DNA of 64,000 bases from Aedoeadaptatus nemausensis (GTDB lineage Bacteria; Bacillota; Clostridia; Tissierellales; Peptoniphilaceae), in contig NZ_CAIJCS010000026.1 in NCBI RefSeq assembly GCF_903819165.1, forward strand, positions 62,001 through 126,000, given 5' to 3'. This document shows positions 18,701 to 27,822 of the stretch, piece after piece (position 1 is the stretch's first letter; the number at the start of each line of letters is the position of its first letter). The notes beneath the pieces are model-generated. The model searched no databases and had not been told where the DNA came from. It saw only the letters and a program-made list of their open reading frames with translations. A program made the position numbers and the translations under genes.

Positions 18701-19620
18701 TCGGCCTTCCCTTTCAGAAAGTCTTTTTCACCGCGGGCCCACTCCGCTTCGCCGTCTAAAATGGCGTTCCAACCATCGTCGAGCTTATCGTAACCTTCGG
18801 CGATGTCCTTTTCTCCATCTCGAATATCGCCCCGAATGTCGGCGATCCGCTCGTCGAGCCGCTTTTCCGGCCGATCGCTGAAAATAGCCTTAAAGCCTTC
18901 TTTGTGTCTCTCGTTTAAGCGAACATATTCGTCGCTGTAAACTGCCAGGCCCTTTAAGTCCTCAAACTGAAATTGAGCCTGGGTAATGGTAGGGTCGCGA
19001 AATGCGAGGGGCAAAACATAGGCGAAGCCGTCGATAGAATCTCCCCTCTGCGTGGCGCCCTTGCTCTCGTCGTCTAAGAACAAAATGCTCCTGGCGAAAC
19101 CCGTTACGCGATAGGAATAGCGGTTGAACACGGGCTTGGCGTCCTTATCGAAGGGATTTTCTTCTCGCTCAAATTCGATAGTGTCGCCGATGGAATACTT
19201 TCCCTTCAAACTGTGATCCAGTAAAATTTCGTCCACCGCTTTCGGGGCGCGACCTTCGGTAATATTCGGAAGGCTGATCCGCTTCGGCAAAGAGGAAATG
19301 TAGACAGTCTCCCGCTTTTTACTCGTCAAAAAAGCAGTGTGAAAATATTCCTTTTCCGCCACCCCGTCGAGAGCGCTCAGCCGCTCCAAGTCCTCGTCTT
19401 CCAAACCTTCCGCCACATCCAACTTCAGATCGTAATGATTGCCCTCATCCAGGGTCTTCTGTATGGTGCGGCGCATAATCGGCCCGGTTACCGTAAGGCC
19501 CACGAGCACGAAAACGCCGATGGCGATCAGCGCCAAAAGGGAGGTAAAGCGCAGTTTGTGGCCCGTAATTTCCCGTATAAAATCTTTTTGTCTCGGCGTC
19601 ATATTACCACTCGATTTCAT
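15781..19620 (-). CDS. Giant FtsX-family ABC permease with long coiled-coil external domain
   Basis: The 1279-residue protein has one transmembrane helix near residues 30-50. A very long Glu/Lys/Ala-rich, heptad-like region spans about residues 250-730 (repeats such as KLDDGWNAILDGEAEW and DLKEGEEDLARARD). The first FtsX core then has three helices (FPVFLFAIALLLASTVMNRM), and a second FtsX core lies at the C-terminus (LAASSTLAVVVLSTLTTINIEERRREI). MacB/FtsX-type permeases usually act by mechanotransmission on extracellular substrates rather than by transport, and the coiled coil would protrude from the cell. The start is uncertain: an ATG 18 nt further in (MTPRQKDF) directly follows the stop of the ATPase gene. 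The partner ATPase gene overlaps. Confidence 0.88.
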   Translation of the reverse strand: MKSSGNMTPRQKDFIREITGHKLRFTSLLALIAIGVFVLVGLTVTGPIMRRTIQKTLDEGNHYDLKLDVAEGLEDEDLERLSALDGVAEKEYFHTAFLTSKKRETVYISSLPKRISLPNITEGRAPKAVDEILLDHSLKGKYSIGDTIEFEREENPFDKDAKPVFNRYSYRVTGFARSILFLDDESKGATQRGDSIDGFAYVLPLAFRDPTITQAQFQFEDLKGLAVYSDEYVRLNERHKEGFKAIFSDRPEKRLDERIADIRGDIRDGEKDIAEGYDKLDDGWNAILDGEAEWARGEKDFLKGKADFQKGIARGEAALKDSKSKLNMARNSILFQEDRLSAGEKALLDGENAIAAGIVDGLAGKDRALAGIQTADEALENILREEKTIREAKERLERGEAPALRSVPELPYSEKTIADAKAELSAIDEQKDALRGKSIAAQKELMEKQARYEEALATLKKTGVDEQAIGERIKALDEKISDLKEGEDGSNLEKQKAELENALKSPAYLKAKREADRLKGERDKATRSFEKRKDAMLAGNKRKRELNVMIAAQNGAKDAREKALAQLEREQNNGAAKEEVKLARAKAELAAREKEVAEQKERALAVKAKSEEALRKLDASRRDLALAESELKNKKKEIEAGSAEIAAAKAKLREGESEFQKGKESLDAERRKGKRKLDLAEAELYEGRADLDEARAEYAAEKPDALKDLKEGEEDLARARDILNIIEKPIYEITPMNEEGIAYTFLDYSDRIDQLSMVFPVFLFAIALLLASTVMNRMVDEERILIGTYKALGYSDGAIAWKYVLFGTLAALLGGIPGGILGNFLLSSVVAEAYLSGASVSGLAKGWYPMHIVFSVILGMLATGFIAWISARKSLRHKTATLLLPKPPAKGTRIVLERITPLWKRLSFFQKVTARNLFRDKKRMAMTIVGVMGCVALLLLGFGIRTSVDGLVNKQFKEIDRYDYMVRFEPAIDREDHEAYLNHLKNDAEIRTAVAGHMESLQVDYDKGLDQNLIMVVPEDTASLKKVVNLRERKSGKAIDLTKGAVITEKLAEIKDVKPGDVLVVKDEDEREYKIPIASIAEGYAGHYLYMDRKDYEEIFDKKYEENMHYLATGGKDVSRYKDYDSVVALIDTNTMSDRVDHVASNINFIVMVILAASSTLAVVVLSTLTTINIEERRREISTIRVLGFYPKEVTRYIYRETATLTAVGIILGFFVGKALHGLVIRVVVPEFAMLDPALGFMNYFLPAVITIIISTLLMFWFHGKLQKIDMVEALKSVE

Positions 19621-20305
19621 CTATGGTCTTGGGATGTTCGTTGACATAAATATCCCGCACCTTGGCGTCGTTAATTTCGATCACCCGATCCGCCGCTTCG
19701 GCGATGGCGCGGTTATGGGTAATGACGATCACGGTGCGGCCGTGTTTTCTGGAGCTTTCCTCCAAAATTTTGAGCACACGTTTCCCGGTCTTGTAATCCA
19801 GGGCGCCGGTGGGCTCGTCGCAGAGTAAAAGCTTGGGATTTTTTCCGAGGGCCCGGGCGATGGCCACCCTTTGCTGCTCGCCGCCGGAAAGCTGGGAGGG
19901 GAAGTGATTTTTCCGCTCCTCGAGACCTACTCGGTTTAAAATCTCCTCCGCATCCATGGCATCGTTCACGATGGCATTGGCAAGCTCCACATTTTCGAGA
20001 GTCGTTAAATTGGGGATTAAATTATAAAATTGAAACACGAAACCCACATCGTAGCGGCGATAGGTGGTCAGTTCCTTTTCCGTCATAGCGGCGATATCTC
20101 TTCCGTCCACCATCACCTGCCCGGAATCATTGGTGTCCATGCCCCCTAAAATATTTAAAATCGTCGACTTTCCCGCACCGGAGGGGCCTACAATGGCGAC
20201 AAACTCCCCTTCTTCAATGGCGAAAGAGATGTGGTCATTGGCCACGGTCTTGGCCGCGCCGCTACCGTAGGTCTTCGTCGATTCGATAAATTCTACAAAA
20301 GCCAA
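19604..20305 (-). CDS. MacB/LolD-type ABC ATPase
   Basis: The 233-residue ATPase has Walker [10 protein letters not shown], signature [14 protein letters not shown] and Walker [13 protein letters not shown], which is the LolD/MacB/FtsE group. The start is TTG, supported by a GAGGAAGTGAGGG site upstream and the absence of another suitable start. It powers the FtsX-type permease that follows in the same operon. Confidence 0.93.
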   Translation of the reverse strand: MAFVEFIESTKTYGSGAAKTVANDHISFAIEEGEFVAIVGPSGAGKSTILNILGGMDTNDSGQVMVDGRDIAAMTEKELTTYRRYDVGFVFQFYNLIPNLTTLENVELANAIVNDAMDAEEILNRVGLEERKNHFPSQLSGGEQQRVAIARALGKNPKLLLCDEPTGALDYKTGKRVLKILEESSRKHGRTVIVITHNRAIAEAADRVIEINDAKVRDIYVNEHPKTIDEIEW

Positions 20306-20481
20306 AAAGCTTCCCTCACTTCCTCATATATTTTTAGATCCATACCCTATTTTACAGTATTTCTCCTATGCTCTTTCTATTTAAAAACAGTCTATCACCG
20401 TAAAAGACACTTGTCTATTTTTGACTTTTATTCTTCTTGTTTCCGCCTCTCAAGTTCAGTACAATCAAAGAAGGAGGCACT

Positions 20482-20961
20482 ATGAAGAAAAAATTCACGA
20501 TTACAGAAGAAGATTATTTCAACTATCAATGGCACATGTTTAAAGAAAACCCTACGGCGAAACGCACCATGTACATTCAAATGGCACTGCCTATTCTCGT
20601 GTTTATCGCCATCGCCATATTTTATTACGCTACGGGAAAAGAGTTGAAGGGTCTTTTGCCCCTGGGGCTCGTTCTCGTACTATGGCCTTTTATCTATCAG
20701 TTTTTCTTTAACCGTACCATGAAGAAAAAACTCAAACAGCTTATTCAGAAGATGAAAAAAGACCTTCCCATCGGCGATCACCATGCAAGCATGGACGAGA
20801 AGAGCATTCACGACGGCGATATCGACTTTGCCTACGAAGATATTCGCTACGTGATGGACGGGGACGGCGAATTTTATTATATTTTTTATAAAGACGCCCC
20901 CTCCGCCTACCTCTTGCCGAAGGACATGGCCAACGACGCCGTTAAGGCTAAAATGCAATAA
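20482..20961 (+). CDS. YcxB-like membrane protein
   Basis: The protein is about 159 residues, with two hydrophobic helices near residues 35-80 and a soluble C-terminus. The start ATG follows AAGGAGG; a longer frame exists upstream but has no ribosome site. The layout (short cytosolic N-terminus FTITEEDYFNYQWH, two helices, then a beta-rich tail with YEDIRYVMDGDGEFYYIFY) resembles YcxB-family proteins of unknown function. It is monocistronic, divergent from the ABC/FtsX operon. Confidence 0.78.
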   Translation: MKKKFTITEEDYFNYQWHMFKENPTAKRTMYIQMALPILVFIAIAIFYYATGKELKGLLPLGLVLVLWPFIYQFFFNRTMKKKLKQLIQKMKKDLPIGDHHASMDEKSIHDGDIDFAYEDIRYVMDGDGEFYYIFYKDAPSAYLLPKDMANDAVKAKMQ

Positions 20962-20967
20962 GAATAG

Positions 20968-21004
20968 AAAAAGCAGGCTGACCCTAAAGTCAACCTGCTT
21001 TTTT
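20968..21004. terminator. Bidirectional terminator between convergent genes
   Basis: A 15-bp stem AAAAAGCAGG.TGAC with a 6-nt loop has A and T runs on both sides. It serves the rightward YcxB-like gene and the leftward ECF operon. Confidence 0.9.
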
Positions 21005-21007
21005 AGT

Positions 21008-22405
21008 TCAGTTCTTTTGAATTCCGAAAGAACGCATGTCGATAATCTCATCCGCCGTACGATTTAAAAATTCCGTATCATGGGAAACGACGATTAAAAT
21101 TCTTCCATCCTTTGCCAACGACCGCGTAAGTCCCGAAATACTTACCATGTTTTCGTAATCCATTCCACTTGTCGGCTCGTCAAAGCCGATAATTTCCCGA
21201 TCACTTAATAAAACCGAAGCGATGGCGACCCTTTGCTTTTCGCCGCCGGACAAACTCATGGGATGGCGCTCCTTCTTATCCAAAAGGTTTAAGCGATCCA
21301 ATATATGTTCACGCTTTTCCTCGTCGATCGTTTTTTGCCCAAGCACGACTTCCCCCGCCACAGTATCGCTAAAAAGTTGATGATTTACATCCTGCATAAC
21401 CAATGCGGAATGTGCCAGTCGTTTACGCTTTGGCATCTTTACACTTTTAAAATCGATAACGTCTTTCGTACTTTTTTCGATGCCGAGAAGGCTTCTGAGG
21501 AACGTGGATTTTCCACAACCATTGGTTCCGACGATGCCGTAAACCTTTCCTTTTGCAAGGCCAATATCTTCTACGGAAAACCCCTTCGCCGATCCCTCAA
21601 AAAAGTGCTGTAAACAATGAATTTTGAGATCTGATCCGTTACAATTCCCTGATTTTTTCTTCAATTCTACAGGGCGTGTCGAGCGTAACCCTTGGGCATA
21701 CAACGCTTTTTCGGGAAGATTCAAAAACGCACTTTTGTTAAAAGTTGTTTTCAGCTTTCCCTCCTCCATAAGATATACTCTGTCCACGAGATCCATAAGG
21801 TAATAAAGCCGATGTTCGGCAATCACTAATGTAATGCCTTCTCGTTTTAGCAAATAAAGCATATCGTGTAAGGTTCGGGTCGTCTTTTCATCTAAATTTG
21901 ATGACGGTTCGTCGAGGAGAATAATGGGCGCACCGCTTATATAAGCCGCGGCGATGCTCAACACTTGTTTTTCACCGCCTGATAATTTGAAAATATCACG
22001 ATCCATTAAATGCTCGATATGGAAAAGAGCGAGCATTTTCTCCAATCGCTCCTTCATTTTTTCGCGACTAAGGCCTATGTTCTCCAAATAAAAAACGAGT
22101 TCCAAGGTCGTATCCACATTGAAAAAATGAGTCTTTGGATTTTGAAACACACTGGCTATCATTTGGGACAGATCGGCCATGCTCATTTTTTCAACTGCAC
22201 AACCGTCAATAAGGATCTCCCCTTCGAGAGATGCCCCGTCGTAAGAAGAGGCGATACCGTTGATGGCGCGTATAATGGAAGATTTACCGGATCCGCTTTT
22301 TCCCGTGAGCAAAACGCATTCGCCATCCGCCACAGAAAATGTAATGTCGTGTAAGCTTTTTTCGGCCTCGCCGTACGTTAGGGATAAATGTTTTATCTCA
22401 AGCAT
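21008..22405 (-). CDS. ECF transporter double ATPase (EcfA-type, SiaH-like)
   Basis: Two complete ABC ATPase domains occupy one chain. The first has Walker A GKSGSGKSS (35-43) and signature LSGGEKQ; the second has Walker A GTNGCGKST near residue 293 and signature LSGGEKQRVAIA. This fits the fused EcfA1-EcfA2 energy unit of energy-coupling-factor importers. It overlaps the EcfT gene by 13 bp, and the start follows GGGAGG. With the T and S proteins and two exporter-fold ABC proteins upstream, the order matches the streptococcal siaDEFGH haem-uptake genes; haem as substrate is inferred. Confidence 0.9.
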   Translation of the reverse strand: MLEIKHLSLTYGEAEKSLHDITFSVADGECVLLTGKSGSGKSSIIRAINGIASSYDGASLEGEILIDGCAVEKMSMADLSQMIASVFQNPKTHFFNVDTTLELVFYLENIGLSREKMKERLEKMLALFHIEHLMDRDIFKLSGGEKQVLSIAAAYISGAPIILLDEPSSNLDEKTTRTLHDMLYLLKREGITLVIAEHRLYYLMDLVDRVYLMEEGKLKTTFNKSAFLNLPEKALYAQGLRSTRPVELKKKSGNCNGSDLKIHCLQHFFEGSAKGFSVEDIGLAKGKVYGIVGTNGCGKSTFLRSLLGIEKSTKDVIDFKSVKMPKRKRLAHSALVMQDVNHQLFSDTVAGEVVLGQKTIDEEKREHILDRLNLLDKKERHPMSLSGGEKQRVAIASVLLSDREIIGFDEPTSGMDYENMVSISGLTRSLAKDGRILIVVSHDTEFLNRTADEIIDMRSFGIQKN

Positions 22406-23082
22406 AACCAGCCTCCCAATACAAAGCCGAACACGCCGAGAAAATACACGATGTCGACGACACCGCGTTTTACTTCCCGAAAGCGCGTTTTCTCTCCCTC
22501 AATGCCGATTCCCCGTGTTTCCGCCGCCATGGCAATGTCATCGGCAATAGTCGACGATAAAATGAGCAACGGAACGCTTACATATTCCCCGTAGCGCAAA
22601 GGATTTTTCCACGTAATCCCTCGTATTTTCATCGCCTGCTTAATGTGATGATGTTCTTCCTTAAAGGAAGGAAAAAAACGAAACATGACGGCGACGGGGA
22701 TGGTAATGGTTCGTGGCACATGAACAGTATCCATAGAGGTTATAATATCGCCTACGTCAGATGTTTGAATCAGATATTTCCCCGCCATAAAGGGCAAATA
22801 AAACATTTTAACCACGACTAAAAGGGCGACAAACATTTTTAAAAATCCGGGAAGGGCCATGGCACCTTCAAAATTCGGCAGAAAATAAAGAAGAGCGAAA
22901 GCCAAAAAACCTTGCAATGCTTCTTTTTTTAATCCTCTCAACCAAAAAAACAAACCGATCCACACCATAACACCCCAGGCAAAAAGTCCAATGGGATGTA
23001 ATACGGTAAAGCTTACGAGCATGGTAACAATGAATTTCGTAATGGGATTTGGATTAAATGAAACACTTGGCGTTCCATTCAT
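22393..23082 (-). CDS. ECF transporter T component (EcfT)
   Basis: The 229-residue protein has about five membrane helices and the EcfT coupling motifs near the C-terminal half (MFRFFPSFKEEHHHIKQAMKIRGI, with the conserved Ala-Arg-Gly-type element as MKIRG). The start codon overlaps the stop of the S-component gene (TAATG). It links the ATPases to the S component. Confidence 0.9.
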   Translation of the reverse strand: MNGTPSVSFNPNPITKFIVTMLVSFTVLHPIGLFAWGVMVWIGLFFWLRGLKKEALQGFLAFALLYFLPNFEGAMALPGFLKMFVALLVVVKMFYLPFMAGKYLIQTSDVGDIITSMDTVHVPRTITIPVAVMFRFFPSFKEEHHHIKQAMKIRGITWKNPLRYGEYVSVPLLILSSTIADDIAMAAETRGIGIEGEKTRFREVKRGVVDIVYFLGVFGFVLGGWLCLR

Positions 23083-23663
23083 TATGCAATGCCCGCCTTA
23101 ATGAAGTGTTTTTTAAGCATGGCGCGGCCGATCCATGCGCCGACGATGCCGCCGATAAAAGCTCCTGCATAGACGATGGCCATATGGGGGTAGGTGATAA
23201 GTTTTTCAAGAGCTTGAACATAATCCGATCCCATCATGGCACACATTTCCATGTATTTTTCCTTTACTAAGAGCATTTGCATGAGGGAACCGCAAATCCA
23301 CATGTTAAAAATACCAAAGGCGATGGCGTTATGTTTAAAGGAACGATAATTTCCGCCTCGGCGAATAAATTCGGCGACCAACATTACCACCAATGCGTGT
23401 ACAGGCACCACGTAAGTATGCCCCATGACAAACATTCCCAGGGGCGTCAGCATTCCGAAGATAAAAAGCGCCCAGGGTTTTTGTTCTTTCGCCATAAACA
23501 ACATAACGATGACGCCGCTAACGATGCCGAGAATGGTCGGATAGATTAAAAATAAAATAGGGACCATGCCGATCATGCCGACGCCGAACATTACAATAAA
23601 ATAGATAACGGCAAAGATCCCGATGGTAACGAGATCTTTGACCTTTAATTTTTCATTCTTCAT
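23082..23663 (-). CDS. ECF transporter S component, Trep_Strep/MptD type
   Basis: The 193-residue protein has about six hydrophobic helices, starting KVKDLVTIGIFAVIYFIVMFGVGMIGMVPI, the pattern of the Trep_Strep family of putative ECF substrate-binding components. In Streptococcus the corresponding SiaF is part of a haem importer; by position the same job is inferred here. Methionine-rich helices (FGMLTPLGMFVMGH, MWICGSLMQML) could offer metal or haem ligands. Confidence 0.85.
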   Translation of the reverse strand: MKNEKLKVKDLVTIGIFAVIYFIVMFGVGMIGMVPILFLIYPTILGIVSGVIVMLFMAKEQKPWALFIFGMLTPLGMFVMGHTYVVPVHALVVMLVAEFIRRGGNYRSFKHNAIAFGIFNMWICGSLMQMLLVKEKYMEMCAMMGSDYVQALEKLITYPHMAIVYAGAFIGGIVGAWIGRAMLKKHFIKAGIA

Positions 23664-23671
23664 ACTTCCTC

Positions 23672-25390
23672 CTAATATACAAAGGCTTCCGCCATTTCAG
23701 ATTTTTCTATAAGGTTTCGGTAGGTCGGCGAGGTTTTCAGCAGTTCGTCATGTTTGCCTTCCCCTTCGACTTTTCCCTTGTTTAAGACGACGATTTTATC
23801 CGCTTTTTCCACGCTCTTTAAGCGGTGAGAAATAATGACCACCGTCTTATTTTGAATCAAGTGGTTCAGGGATTGTTGAATGATCCGTTCATTTTCCACA
23901 TCCAAGCTGGATGTAATTTCGTCGAGAATTAAAATAGGCGCATCTTTTAAGAACGCGCGGGCAATGGAGAGCCGTTGCCGTTGACCGCCGGAAAGTTCCT
24001 GTCCGTTTTCCCCGATGGCCGTATGGAATCCTTCGGGCATTTCGTCGATGAAATCCATACAATTGGCCATACGCGCCGCTTCTTTTACTTCCTCGTCGGT
24101 GGCATCCAAACGTCCGATGCGAATATTTTCCATGACGCTCGTATTAAAGAGCATCACGTCTTGGAAAACGATGGATGTCTTTTTAAAGAGGGAGTCGGTG
24201 GAAACATTTTGAATGTCGTAGTCGCCGATGCGAATGGCGCCAGAATCGTAATCGTAAAGGCGGCTCATGAGTTTTAAGAGGGTACTCTTGCCGCAACCGC
24301 TGGGCCCGACGAGGGCGGTAACGTCCCCTTGGCGAGCGGTGAAGTTCACACCCTCCAACACGTTCTTTTCGCCGTAGCCAAAGTGAACATCTTCTACATC
24401 AATGCTTACGCGCCGAAGATCCACGTCTTTTCCCTTTTGAAGGGGCGCATCTTGAATAGAGGCTATATTTTCGACGCGAGGGGTAATGTGGCGAATTTCC
24501 AGAGCCGTTTCGCTGGAAAGATCAATTAAATCTTTAAGCTTCATGGCGGCGAGGACGTAGCCTACGACATAAAGTAAGCTCACTTCCCCTTTGGCTAGAA
24601 GCCCGACGCCGACGTAAAGGACGATCCCGAGACTGATAAAGGAAAATAAATTCGACAGGGCCATAACGACTATAGCTAAGCCTTCGGTCTTCATCTGGAT
24701 CTTTTCGCTTTCGTCCATTTTGGTGTAAAGATCCTTTTGAACGTCATCCGTTAAATGGTAGCTCCGGATTTCCTGATGGAGTTCGATAGCCTCTTGAAAA
24801 TCTTCCGTATTGGCCCGCAGCTGATCGAAGAATTTTTTATTACTCTTAATGCCCTCTCCTTTAAAAGCGACGAGGATTAAGAGGCGCAGCGTCATGGGAA
24901 GAATGACCGCAAGGCCCAGCTTGACATTCCCTATCAACAGCATGACGCCGAGAATGGGAATAAAGAGGTAGAGCCCGTAAATCTTAGGAATGGCGTGGCT
25001 CATGGCGTGTTCGATAGCTTCTACATCGGACATAATGGATTGTGCCAAATCGCTTAAATTGCGTTTTGAGAAAAAGGCCAGGGGCAATTTCGCCAAAGTT
25101 TTCCCCAAATTTTCTCGCAAGTTCGCCGATTCTTTGTAGGTAGCGTTATACATGCGCTCGTATTCGACGAGAAGGGCAATGAATAAGATCACGCAAATGC
25201 CAAGAGATAGCGCGAAATAAAGTGTTTGCGAATGGAATGTGCCTTCTAAAATCTGCTGACCCAGCAGCATAAGAATCATGACGGGAAACATAGCGATGAC
25301 GTTGACGATAAAGCTCGCCCACACGGCACGCACCAATCCCCGTGCTCCTTCTTCGGTTACATGGAATTTCTTTTTAAAGTGCTCTTTCAT
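23672..25390 (-). CDS. ABC half-transporter, exporter fold (second of pair)
   Basis: The 572-residue protein has an N-terminal six-helix membrane domain (about 20-300) and a C-terminal ATPase (GPSGCGKST, LSGGQRQRLSIARA, ILILDEITSS). The chosen ATG follows GGAGGATCAACG; an upstream start would overlap the previous gene more. It overlaps the partner ABC gene by 17 bp, indicating a heterodimer. Pairs of this type next to Trep_Strep ECF genes resemble siaDE and the IrtAB/YbtPQ importers that have exporter folds. Confidence 0.92.
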   Translation of the reverse strand: MKEHFKKKFHVTEEGARGLVRAVWASFIVNVIAMFPVMILMLLGQQILEGTFHSQTLYFALSLGICVILFIALLVEYERMYNATYKESANLRENLGKTLAKLPLAFFSKRNLSDLAQSIMSDVEAIEHAMSHAIPKIYGLYLFIPILGVMLLIGNVKLGLAVILPMTLRLLILVAFKGEGIKSNKKFFDQLRANTEDFQEAIELHQEIRSYHLTDDVQKDLYTKMDESEKIQMKTEGLAIVVMALSNLFSFISLGIVLYVGVGLLAKGEVSLLYVVGYVLAAMKLKDLIDLSSETALEIRHITPRVENIASIQDAPLQKGKDVDLRRVSIDVEDVHFGYGEKNVLEGVNFTARQGDVTALVGPSGCGKSTLLKLMSRLYDYDSGAIRIGDYDIQNVSTDSLFKKTSIVFQDVMLFNTSVMENIRIGRLDATDEEVKEAARMANCMDFIDEMPEGFHTAIGENGQELSGGQRQRLSIARAFLKDAPILILDEITSSLDVENERIIQQSLNHLIQNKTVVIISHRLKSVEKADKIVVLNKGKVEGEGKHDELLKTSPTYRNLIEKSEMAEAFVY

Positions 25391-27131
25391 CGTTGATCCT
25401 CCAATCATTTGCCGTGTTGTACTGCAAAAGTTCCCGCTTGTAGTAGCCGTCTTTCGCCATCAGCACGTCGTGGCTTCCCCGCTCCACAACTTTCCCCTTG
25501 TCCATGACGAGGATTTCATCTACGTTTCGCACGCTCGTCAAGCGGTGGGCGATCATGATGACGGTTTTGCCTTCCATAAGCTTTTTAAAGGATGTCTGCA
25601 GTTTATACTCGTTGTCGGCGTCGATGGCGGCGCTGGCTTCGTCCATTACCACGATTTTCGCGTCTTTCAACATGGCGCGGGCAATGGCGATTCGTTGTTT
25701 TTCTCCGCCGGAAAGGTACACGCCTTTGGCGCCGATTAAAGTGTGTATGCCGTCGGGAAGATTTTCGATAATATCCATCGAAGCGGCGTCTTTCAGTGCC
25801 TTCAACACCTCGTCTTCCGTGGCACCCTTTTTGGCGACGGCGATGTTGTCGAATATGGAGCCGTTAAAGAGTTTCGGATCTTGGAAAATAAAGGCGATGT
25901 TTTCCGCCACAGCTTTTTCCGAATACTCGGATAAAGGTATTCCGCCGATTAAAATGTCGCCGCCGTCGATTTTATAAAATCCAGAAAGCAATTTGGCGAG
26001 GGTTGATTTCCCCGATCCCGACGCGCCGATGAGGGCGTAGGTTTTACCCCCGTCCAGGTTCAGGTTGAAATCCTTAAAGACGAGCTTATCTCCGTAGCCG
26101 AAATCCACGTGAGAAAAGGCGATGTCCTCTCCGTCAAAAGTTTCCTTCGTTCCGAAAGCGATTTTATCTTTCAGCATGTCGTCGTACATTTTTTCTAAAT
26201 TGGAGAGGGCGTAGTTGGCGTTAAAAATATACATGCTGGAATACATGATCCGCATGAGGGATGAAAAGGTGACCCCCGAAATAAAGAGGAGCATGATCAG
26301 TTCCACGTAGAAAGAACGCATATCGCCTACCCGGTGTAAGTATAATGACAGGGGAACCATGACGATGGCGATGACGCCGATTAGGAGCCATTGAATCGCC
26401 GTGTAAAGCAATTTGCAGGATTTGGAATAAGCATAGGCGTATTTTGCGTAATCGTGAATGGCGTCGTGAAGTGCTTTAAAGGATTGAACGTCGGCGCCGA
26501 AAATTTTGACAACTTGAATGCCCCGAATGTATTCCACCGTTTCGGCACTCATGCGTTTTAAGGCGTCTTGGTAAATTTGCATAAATTTCGTTTCCCCGCC
26601 CATCATGGATTTAAAGAGCAAACCGCCGATGACGATAAGGACGACGAGGACAATGCCCAAACGAATGCTCACGTAAAAACCTAAGATCAAACTTAGAATG
26701 GGTACGACGAAAGCTTGCCCTAAATCGGGAATCATGTGTGCCACCGATTGGTGAGTTAACCCGGCGTTGTCGTCGATGGTTTTGCGAACGACGCCGCTGG
26801 GATTGAGATCGAAAAAGCGGAAACTGGCTTTTGTTACGCCGTCGATGCCTTTTTTGCGAAGATTGGTTTCCACGTGAAATCCTAATTTATGGGATGCGAT
26901 GCCCGATGCAAAATAAAGCACGCTGCCCGCCGTTAAGGTTATCATGGCGCGAATAGAGAGCGCCATGGCGTGGGCGACGTTGCCTTCTTGAATCAACGCC
27001 ACCATGACGCAGTAGACGAAATAATAGCCCGCCACGAGACCTGCGGCGCTTGCAACGGATAAAAGCAGAGATAAGTAACCGTAACCCTTCGCCTCGGGTA
27101 CATATGCGAATATTTTTTTATAAATGGCCAT
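25374..27131 (-). CDS. ABC half-transporter, exporter fold (first of pair)
   Basis: The 585-residue protein has six membrane helices, then Walker A GASGSGKST (about residue 375), signature LSGGEKQRIAIARAM and Walker B IVVMDEASAAID. The start follows AAGGAGGTCTT. A perfect Fur-type box lies 17-31 bp upstream of the start, so expression is predicted to fall when iron is sufficient. It is the first structural gene after tetR. Confidence 0.93.
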   Translation of the reverse strand: MAIYKKIFAYVPEAKGYGYLSLLLSVASAAGLVAGYYFVYCVMVALIQEGNVAHAMALSIRAMITLTAGSVLYFASGIASHKLGFHVETNLRKKGIDGVTKASFRFFDLNPSGVVRKTIDDNAGLTHQSVAHMIPDLGQAFVVPILSLILGFYVSIRLGIVLVVLIVIGGLLFKSMMGGETKFMQIYQDALKRMSAETVEYIRGIQVVKIFGADVQSFKALHDAIHDYAKYAYAYSKSCKLLYTAIQWLLIGVIAIVMVPLSLYLHRVGDMRSFYVELIMLLFISGVTFSSLMRIMYSSMYIFNANYALSNLEKMYDDMLKDKIAFGTKETFDGEDIAFSHVDFGYGDKLVFKDFNLNLDGGKTYALIGASGSGKSTLAKLLSGFYKIDGGDILIGGIPLSEYSEKAVAENIAFIFQDPKLFNGSIFDNIAVAKKGATEDEVLKALKDAASMDIIENLPDGIHTLIGAKGVYLSGGEKQRIAIARAMLKDAKIVVMDEASAAIDADNEYKLQTSFKKLMEGKTVIMIAHRLTSVRNVDEILVMDKGKVVERGSHDVLMAKDGYYKRELLQYNTANDWRINDERAL

Positions 27132-27147
27132 AAGACCTCCTTCTTCA

Positions 27148-27162
27148 TGATAATAATTATCA
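27148..27162. promoter_or_regulatory. Fur box upstream of the ABC/ECF uptake operon
   Basis: TGATAATAATTATCA is an exact 7-1-7 inverted repeat identical to the Gram-positive Fur core (TGATAAT-N-ATTATCA). It lies between the tetR terminator and the first ABC gene. Confidence 0.85.
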
Positions 27163-27173
27163 CAACATCTTGT

Positions 27174-27209
27174 AAAAAAACTTAAACCGACTTAGACTGT
27201 CGATTTAAG
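27174..27209 (-). terminator. Terminator at the end of tetR
   Basis: The arms CTTAAA.CGAC (one mismatch) enclose a loop that contains the tetR stop codon. Seven T follow on the minus strand. It separates tetR from the Fur-boxed ABC genes. Confidence 0.75.
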
Positions 27210-27776
27210 TATGTTTTGGGTGGCAGCGAGAAGAAGTTGGCGATGCTTTTTAAAATTTTCCCGCGCACCTAACAGTTCACTGCCGAGGATCACCGTGTTG
27301 ATGAAATCCGTGAGCAAATCGAGCATGTCCTCATTCATCTGCACGTCACCTTCGGAAAACAATAATGCGTTTAATTCTTCCAAGGTTTGCTCCTTCAATT
27401 TTAAAAACAGCTTTTCCAATTTTTCATTGCGACGTTTGGCGAGTAAAAACTGCACGTACACCGGCATATAGGGGTTGTCGTCGAGCATTTTCTCTACGAT
27501 GCTCTCCGCCACAAATTCACGATCGATCGAGCCGTCATAGCTTGCCATGGCGCCCTTGATTATGTCGTTCCGGTAGCGAATGCCCTCTACCATTAAATCG
27601 TAGAGAATGTCGTCGACGCTTTTGTAGTAATGGTACAGGCCGCCTTTGGAAAGCCCCGTCGCCTCTACAACATCCTCCATGGTGACGTGGCTGTAGCCTT
27701 TTTCCGTTATGAGTTTTGCCGTCGCAGCTAAAATTTCTTTCTTTCGCGCCTCCGGACTTAAACGCTTTTTGACCAT
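27192..27776 (-). CDS. TetR-family regulator
   Basis: The 194-residue protein has an N-terminal TetR helix-turn-helix (residues about 12-58, VVEATGLSKGGLYHYYKSVDDI) and an all-helical ligand domain. It lies first in line before the ABC/ECF genes. Its promoter carries a 22-bp imperfect palindrome, consistent with autorepression. Whether it controls the uptake genes across the terminator is open; the ligand is unknown. Confidence 0.9.
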   Translation of the reverse strand: MVKKRLSPEARKKEILAATAKLITEKGYSHVTMEDVVEATGLSKGGLYHYYKSVDDILYDLMVEGIRYRNDIIKGAMASYDGSIDREFVAESIVEKMLDDNPYMPVYVQFLLAKRRNEKLEKLFLKLKEQTLEELNALLFSEGDVQMNEDMLDLLTDFINTVILGSELLGARENFKKHRQLLLAATQNILKSTV

Positions 27777-27796
27777 AACCTCTCCTCCTATTTCTG

Positions 27797-27818
27797 TTAC
27801 CTACGGTTCCGTCGGTAA
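27797..27818. promoter_or_regulatory. Probable TetR operator
   Basis: TTACCTACGG-TT-CCGTCGGTAA is a palindrome with one mismatched pair. It lies just downstream of the -10 element and about 20 bp before the tetR start codon. Confidence 0.65.
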
Positions 27819-27822
27819 TAAT

